A stretch of 8,530 nucleotides of DNA from Gemmatimonadota bacterium (GTDB lineage Bacteria; Gemmatimonadota; Gemmatimonadetes; Gemmatimonadales; GWC2-71-9). Shown piece after piece: positions 7,220 to 8,530 of this stretch (the stretch's first letter is position 1; each line of letters opens with the position of its first letter). The notes beneath the pieces are model-generated. The model saw only the letters and a list, made by a program, of their open reading frames with translations. It was not told the origin of the DNA and did not search any database. The DNA lies in contig QHTX01000015.1 of assembly GCA_003220975.1 (NCBI GenBank), positions 1,737 through 10,266 of the forward strand, written 5' to 3'. The position numbers were made by a program, and so were the translations under genes.

Positions 7220-7283
7220 GCTTGCGCTTCCTGCGTCGTTCAGTCTGGCAAGTCGATTCGTTGTGGCAACGCGCCGCGATCCC
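7204..7283 (-). promoter_or_regulatory. antiterminator (2:3) pairing of the leu/ilv attenuator
   Basis: Segment 2, GGGATCGCGGCG (7283-7272), is complementary to segment 3, CGCCGCGGATCCC (7216-7204): twelve base pairs with a single bulged G. Segment 3 is also the first arm of the terminator, so the two structures exclude each other. Segment 2 can instead pair with segment 1, CGCGCTGC (7342-7335), through eight pairs including one G-U. Segment 1 lies in codons 5-8 of the leader peptide and segment 2 in codons 25-29, on either side of the Leu/Val/Ile run. A ribosome stalled in that run would mask segment 1 and leave segment 2 free to block the terminator. Pairings were found by eye; no energies were calculated. 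Confidence 0.75.
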
Positions 7284-7356
7284 CGGGTCGTCCGATAAGG
7301 ACCAGGAGCAGGACGAGCAGCAGCAGCAGGCCCGGCAGCGCGAACACGACGCTCAT
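7240..7356 (-). CDS. leu/ilv operon leader peptide (attenuation), 38 residues
   Basis: This short frame reads ATG AGC GTC GTG and on to TGA at 7242-7240. Residues 10-21 are LLLLLVLLLVLI, twelve branched-chain codons in a row. Overall 12 Leu, 4 Val and 2 Ile make up 18 of 38 residues, and the C-terminal part (GRPGDRGALPQRIDLPD) is hydrophilic. The composition matches the ilv and leu leader peptides of enterobacteria, whose translation senses charged Leu, Val and Ile tRNAs. It has no Shine-Dalgarno, but the predicted transcription start falls on the A of its ATG, so it is probably translated from a leaderless mRNA. The stop is 20 bases before the terminator stem. The alternative, a small one-span membrane protein with a chance Leu-rich helix, cannot be excluded, but the promoter, terminator and alternative pairings around it favour a leader. 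Confidence 0.82.
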   Translation of the reverse strand: MSVVFALPGLLLLLVLLLVLIGRPGDRGALPQRIDLPD

Positions 7357-7363
7357 GAGCGTG

Positions 7364-7392
7364 AGGCTACCCGAGGTGCGCGGCACTGTCAA
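7364..7392 (-). promoter_or_regulatory. sigma-70-type promoter of the leu/ilv operon
   Basis: On the minus strand there is a perfect -35 TTGACA (7392-7387), a 17-base spacer and TAGCCT (7369-7364), which matches the -10 consensus at three of six positions including the first two bases and the last. The expected start, seven or eight bases after the -10, is the A at 7356, the first base of the leader peptide ATG. The exact consensus -35 with ideal spacing in GC-rich DNA, right behind the preceding gene, makes this the likely operon promoter. Confidence 0.75.
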
Positions 7393-7410
7393 CCCACCCG
7401 TTCGGGTAGG
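7393..7410 (-). repeat. short inverted repeat abutting the -35 element
   Basis: On the minus strand, CCTACCCG, AA and CGGGTGGG form an 8-base inverted repeat with one mismatch (a G-U pair in RNA). It starts three bases after the stop codon of the upstream gene and ends exactly where TTGACA begins. As RNA it could be a weak terminator for the upstream gene, although no T-run follows. As DNA it could be an operator over the promoter. The sequence does not decide between these. Confidence 0.5.
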
Positions 7411-7413
7411 CGG

Positions 7414-8478
7414 TCAGTGCGCAGTGTGCTCCATCATCATCATCGCGTCGGCGCCGCCGGACACCCGGGTGGCGGCCTGATCCGTCCGGTACAGCACGTC
7501 GCTCGTGTCCACGGCGGGCCACACGGCGCCGCGGTCGGGGACGAACAGACCGGCCACCGCGCCCATGCCGCCGTCCGGGATGAGGCGGCCGGTCGGGTTC
7601 TCGTACACGGCGGTGAGGCGGTAGCGGTGGGTGGGAACGATGTGGAGCCCGAGGCGGTGCCAATTGTAGAACCGCGTGAGCGGGAACGCGAGCACGCGCG
7701 GTCCGTCGCTGATCGGCTCGCCGTGCCACAGCACCCGCCCCGCGCTCACGTCGGCGAGCTCGAGCGACATGCCGTAGTCGTGCAGGTGCCCCCCCAGGCC
7801 GAGGATCGTGCCGGCGATGGCCGGGCTGCCTTCCCAGAACCGCACCGTGCGACCGGGCGGCAAGTCGAACGCTTTGCTGCCCGTGGGCGGGCGGCCGAGG
7901 GGATACTCGACGTCGATCGCCCAGGGATACGTGCGGTACAACGGCCACGGGCGCCCGGCGGGCACGTAGCGCAGCAGCAACCGAACTCGCACGCCGTGAT
8001 AGCCGACGCGCGACCCGTTGGCGACCATCGCGCCGGCGAGGAGCCGCTGGCCGCGTTCGAGCGGCAGTCCGAAGAGCAGACGCGGGACCTCGATCTGCGG
8101 CGTCTCCTTGCTCGCGGCGAGGAGGTGCAGGCCGATGGGGAGAAACAGCTCGCGGTGCTCCGGGTCGCTCAGGTTGAAATGGTGCAGCACGTCCGGGGGC
8201 AGGACGCGGCCGGTTTCGTCCACGACCTCGACGCGCGCGCTGTGCAGCGAGGCGCTGACGGGAACGAGGACATGGCAGAGCGGCAACCCGACCATCGTAT
8301 CGTGCCCGGGCGTGGCTGCGGGGAGGTCGACCGGGGGAAGCTCGATCACGAGCCGCTGCTCGCCGACGTCCAGCCGCACGGTGGCGAGCGGCAGCGACGG
8401 GGGCGGGGGCGGGGGCGGGGGCGGCGAACCCGCGAGCAATACGGCGATCAGCGCGGCGAGGATCACGGTGACGGGCAT
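7414..8478 (-). CDS. exported or membrane-anchored protein of unknown function, possibly PHM-like copper protein
   Basis: I do not recognise this 354-residue protein with certainty. Residues 4-17 form a hydrophobic segment (signal peptide or anchor) with no basic residue before it and no lipobox Cys; a run of nine prolines (19-27) follows. The rest looks like a soluble beta-rich protein. The order HH (99-100, in VLHHFNL), His118, HLH (231-233, in GGHLHDYG) and Met305 (in DGGMGAVAGLFVPD) recalls the copper ligands of peptidylglycine alpha-hydroxylating monooxygenase (HH, H, HxH, M), as does LCHVLVP at 67-73. This is inference from spacing and motif shape. The C terminus ends MMMMEHTAH, another potential metal-binding patch. 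An in-frame TGA four codons before the ATG fixes the start, and GGAG lies just upstream. It is co-oriented with the operon but has the operon's own promoter behind it, so it is probably separate. Confidence 0.8.
   Translation of the reverse strand: MPVTVILAALIAVLLAGSPPPPPPPPPSLPLATVRLDVGEQRLVIELPPVDLPAATPGHDTMVGLPLCHVLVPVSASLHSARVEVVDETGRVLPPDVLHHFNLSDPEHRELFLPIGLHLLAASKETPQIEVPRLLFGLPLERGQRLLAGAMVANGSRVGYHGVRVRLLLRYVPAGRPWPLYRTYPWAIDVEYPLGRPPTGSKAFDLPPGRTVRFWEGSPAIAGTILGLGGHLHDYGMSLELADVSAGRVLWHGEPISDGPRVLAFPLTRFYNWHRLGLHIVPTHRYRLTAVYENPTGRLIPDGGMGAVAGLFVPDRGAVWPAVDTSDVLYRTDQAATRVSGGADAMMMMEHTAH
8399..8422. repeat. (GGGGGC)4 hexamer tandem repeat, potential G-quadruplex
   Basis: Four perfect GGGGGC units on the plus strand (the template strand of the surrounding gene) encode most of the nine-proline run right after the hydrophobic segment. 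Four G-runs of five separated by single C fit a strong G-quadruplex pattern. Unit changes would add or remove two prolines without shifting the frame. A proline run this long normally needs EF-P for translation. Confidence 0.85.
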
Positions 8479-8530
8479 ACGTCTCCACGGTCAGGGGGAG
8501 CCGACTCGGGACGCGCCTGCGGGAGTCGCG

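Noticed and set aside
7157..7413. T-box riboswitch controlling leuA
   Set aside because: No T-box consensus (AGGGTGGNACCGCG-like) or specifier stem is visible, and the leader peptide with 1:2/2:3/3:4 pairings explains the terminator better.
5660..7480. Long plus-strand open frame opposite leuA (about 606 codons), and similar long antisense frames opposite leuC and ilvB
   Set aside because: These are antisense shadows of high-GC coding sequence. Their translations are Arg/Ala/His-rich without family motifs, while the minus-strand frames are full-length canonical enzymes.
7367..8488. Alternative minus-strand frame overlapping the exported-protein gene
   Set aside because: It is Arg/Pro/Ala-rich low-complexity translation in a shifted frame. 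The other frame has a hydrophobic leader, coherent beta-type sequence and a ribosome binding site.
8479..8530. Possible promoter or end of another gene at the right edge
   Set aside because: The 52 bases contain only the GGAG before the ATG and an in-frame stop. No convincing -35/-10 pair or coding frame can be supported.

Overview
This is a GC-rich chromosomal stretch in which every supported gene lies on the minus strand, so it is read from right to left. It holds a compact branched-chain amino acid operon in the order leuA, ilvB, ilvN, ilvC, leuC, leuD, leuB (leuB runs off the left edge). Upstream of it is one unrelated exported protein of unknown role. The high GC content, frequent GTG starts, stop/start overlaps and the combined leu+ilv order suit a GC-rich free-living bacterium. 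Gemmatimonadota or a similar phylum is a guess from gene order and style, not something the sequence proves.

Right part (7414-8530): a gene for a 354-residue protein with an N-terminal hydrophobic segment, a nine-proline run coded by a (GGGGGC)4 tract, and a His-His, His-x-His and Met pattern reminiscent of PHM-type copper monooxygenases.

Control region (7157-7413): the most interesting part of the window. A TTGACA-N17-TAGCCT promoter ends seven bases before an ATG that opens a 38-codon reading frame. That frame has twelve consecutive Leu/Val/Ile codons. It is followed by a 14-bp perfect hairpin with a T-rich tail (an intrinsic terminator), and then by a strong ribosome binding site and leuA. 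Three mutually exclusive RNA pairings (1:2, 2:3, 3:4) can be drawn by hand. This makes a textbook-style ribosome-mediated transcription attenuator, apparently on a leaderless transcript.

Operon body (1-7156): leuA (2-isopropylmalate synthase), ilvBN (acetohydroxyacid synthase) and ilvC (ketol-acid reductoisomerase), then leuC/leuD (isopropylmalate isomerase) and leuB (isopropylmalate dehydrogenase). Together they cover the first two common steps of valine/isoleucine synthesis and the whole leucine branch. Dihydroxyacid dehydratase (ilvD) and the transaminase (ilvE) are not in the window. Four of the six gene junctions are four-base stop/start overlaps, three of them GTGA. Two oddities stand out in the enzymes. 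IlvN lacks the residues that bind feedback valine in E. coli IlvH. IlvB carries a 72-bp palindromic repeat in frame at a domain linker.
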